The translations under genes and the position numbers were made by a program. Below are positions 5,042 through 6,084 of a stretch of 6,084 nucleotides of DNA, piece after piece. The notes below the pieces were generated by a model. The model saw nothing but the letters and a program-made list of their open reading frames with translations. It had not been told where the DNA came from and ran no database searches. Source of the DNA: an uncultured Actinomycetes bacterium (lineage in GTDB: Bacteria > Actinomycetota > Actinomycetes > S36-B12); NCBI GenBank assembly GCA_903918595.1, contig CAIXFB010000327.1, positions 1 through 6,084 on the forward strand, written 5' to 3'. Position 1 is the stretch's first letter, and every line of letters begins with the position of its first letter.

Positions 5042-6084
5042 CTACCGACGCGCTAGGGCGTCCTCAACAACACCCATCGCCATTTTCACTTGAGGTTCCG
5101 TCAAATACTCATGCGCAGGGAGGGTGACCAGACGAGTTGCCTGCGACTCTGCAACCGGCAGATCGCCCGACCGGTAACCCAGCTCGTGTCCAGGCTTCTG
5201 CAGGTGCAGCGGAACTGGGTAGTGCACCTTGGCCTCGACTCCGTTGGCGACCAAGTGCGCGATGAGGTCATCACGATTGTCAGCCTGGAACATGTAGAGC
5301 GACACCGTCTCCGGGTTCCAGTCGACACGCGGGGGCACGACGATCGACGGCCCGATGGAACAGAGCTGTTCGTCATATGTTCGCTGGATCTCACGACGCC
5401 GGGCGAGTCGCTCATCGAGTGAGGTGAGCATGTGGGAGGCGACCACGGCCTGCAGGGGTTGAAGTCTCATATTCACGCCCCACATGTCGATGTGGTCGCG
5501 GTCGACCATGCCGTGGTTGCGGTACTTGAGCATCCAGCGCATGCGATCTTCGTCTTGGGTGATCACCATGCCGCCGTCGCCCATGACGTTGAGGGTCTTG
5601 AGCGGGTGCATGCTGAAGGCACCCATATCGCCGAAGGTCCCCGGGCTCTGGCCATGCACCTTGCCGCCGATGGCCATGCAGGCGTCCTCGAGCACGAGGA
5701 GGCCGTGCGACTGGGCGAGGTCCATGACCTTCACCATGTCGGGCGAAGCGCCGGCCCAGTGAACCGGGAGCAGCGCCTTCGTTCGCGGCGTCACCCGTCG
5801 ATCCATGTCGTCGACATCGGCCTGGAAGCGCTCGTCGACGTCGCAGAAGACCGAGGTGGCACCGACCGCCACGATCGCGCCGGTGGTGGCATAGAACGAG
5901 TTGCACGGCGTGATGACCTCGTCGCCCGGGCCGATACCGAGCGCCTTGAGCGCGAGGATGAGGGCGTCGGTTCCGTTGTTCGTCGCGAGGCAGTGGGGCG
6001 AGCCGATGTAGTCGGCGAACTCCCTCTCGAACTTCTCCATGAATGCGCCGAGGGTGAAGTCGGCCGTCTTGATGAGGGCATCCC
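5042..6084 (-). CDS. DegT/DnrJ/EryC1/StrS PLP-dependent nucleotide-sugar aminotransferase, 5' end outside window
   Basis: The frame is open to the right edge and reads DALIKTADFTLGAF before the first in-window ATG (6040), which is family sequence, so the real start lies beyond the window. Numbering from that Met, NNGTDAL (21-27) binds the cofactor phosphate, GIGPGDEVITP (35-45) is a family signature, VLEDAC (116-121) carries the aspartate (119) that contacts the pyridine nitrogen, and SMHPLKTLNVMGDGG (143-157) holds the PLP lysine K148. The C-terminal small domain (about 240-332) includes VEAKVHYPVPLHLQKP. All key residues are present and the total would be about 370 residues, normal for the family. 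These cytosolic enzymes move an amino group from glutamate to a keto-sugar nucleotide to make an amino sugar for surface glycans; the exact sugar cannot be read from the sequence. It probably forms an operon with the WbuC-like cupin 11 bases downstream. Confidence 0.9.
   Translation of the reverse strand, partial: DALIKTADFTLGAFMEKFEREFADYIGSPHCLATNNGTDALILALKALGIGPGDEVITPCNSFYATTGAIVAVGATSVFCDVDERFQADVDDMDRRVTPRTKALLPVHWAGASPDMVKVMDLAQSHGLLVLEDACMAIGGKVHGQSPGTFGDMGAFSMHPLKTLNVMGDGGMVITQDEDRMRWMLKYRNHGMVDRDHIDMWGVNMRLQPLQAVVASHMLTSLDERLARRREIQRTYDEQLCSIGPSIVVPPRVDWNPETVSLYMFQADNRDDLIAHLVANGVEAKVHYPVPLHLQKPGHELGYRSGDLPVAESQATRLVTLPAHEYLTEPQVKMAMGVVEDALARR

Noticed and set aside
5412..5906. Minus-strand Arg/His-rich frame within the aminotransferase
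   Set aside because: This is the typical off-frame translation of GC-rich coding DNA; the DegT frame carries all the conserved motifs.
1..6084. CRISPR array, tRNA, rRNA, riboswitch or tandem repeats
   Set aside because: No regularly spaced repeats, tRNA-like cloverleaf, rRNA sequence or riboswitch core was seen on either strand.

Overview
The window looks like part of a surface-glycan (polysaccharide) locus of a high-GC Gram-positive bacterium, probably an actinobacterium, bordered on its left by insertion-sequence debris. The organism is an inference. It rests on local GC near 70% at the right edge, on GTG and TTG starts, and on the types of IS and sugar-modifying genes present. All supported genes lie on the minus strand, so the locus reads from right to left.

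Right part (about 4488-6084): a DegT/DnrJ/EryC1/StrS-type PLP aminotransferase for nucleotide sugars, whose N-terminus runs off the window, is followed 11 bp later by a WbuC-like cupin. These two look intact and probably form an operon. The cupin lacks two residues that normally bind metal.

Middle part (about 3273-4418): two decayed genes. The first is the N-terminal piece of a second DegT aminotransferase. It keeps a good ribosome binding site and ATG, but has an in-frame TAA at codon 20 and no C-terminal three quarters. The second is a class I SAM-dependent methyltransferase that can be followed almost to its natural C-terminus. It needs readthrough of a TGA and one single-base frame shift, and its SAM-binding glycine motif is damaged.

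Left-centre (556-3276): one uninterrupted 906-codon gene for a polytopic membrane protein of about 13-14 helices with a C-terminal domain of about 370 residues, probably extracytoplasmic. I cannot assign it to a family. Its proposed TTG start overlaps the stop of the broken methyltransferase (TTGA), so it once followed that gene in an operon. It is clearly lower in GC than the right edge.

Left edge (1-455): the N-terminal remnant of an IS256-family transposase, frameshifted and cut off, with a hairpin and a promoter-like sequence upstream. Next to it is the start of another gene, possibly an IS630-like transposase, that leaves the window. The overall picture is a glycan cluster acquired or rearranged by mobile elements and now partly inactivated. 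I did not find convincing evidence for a wholly new biological system. The least explained items are the large membrane protein and the cupin with missing ligands.
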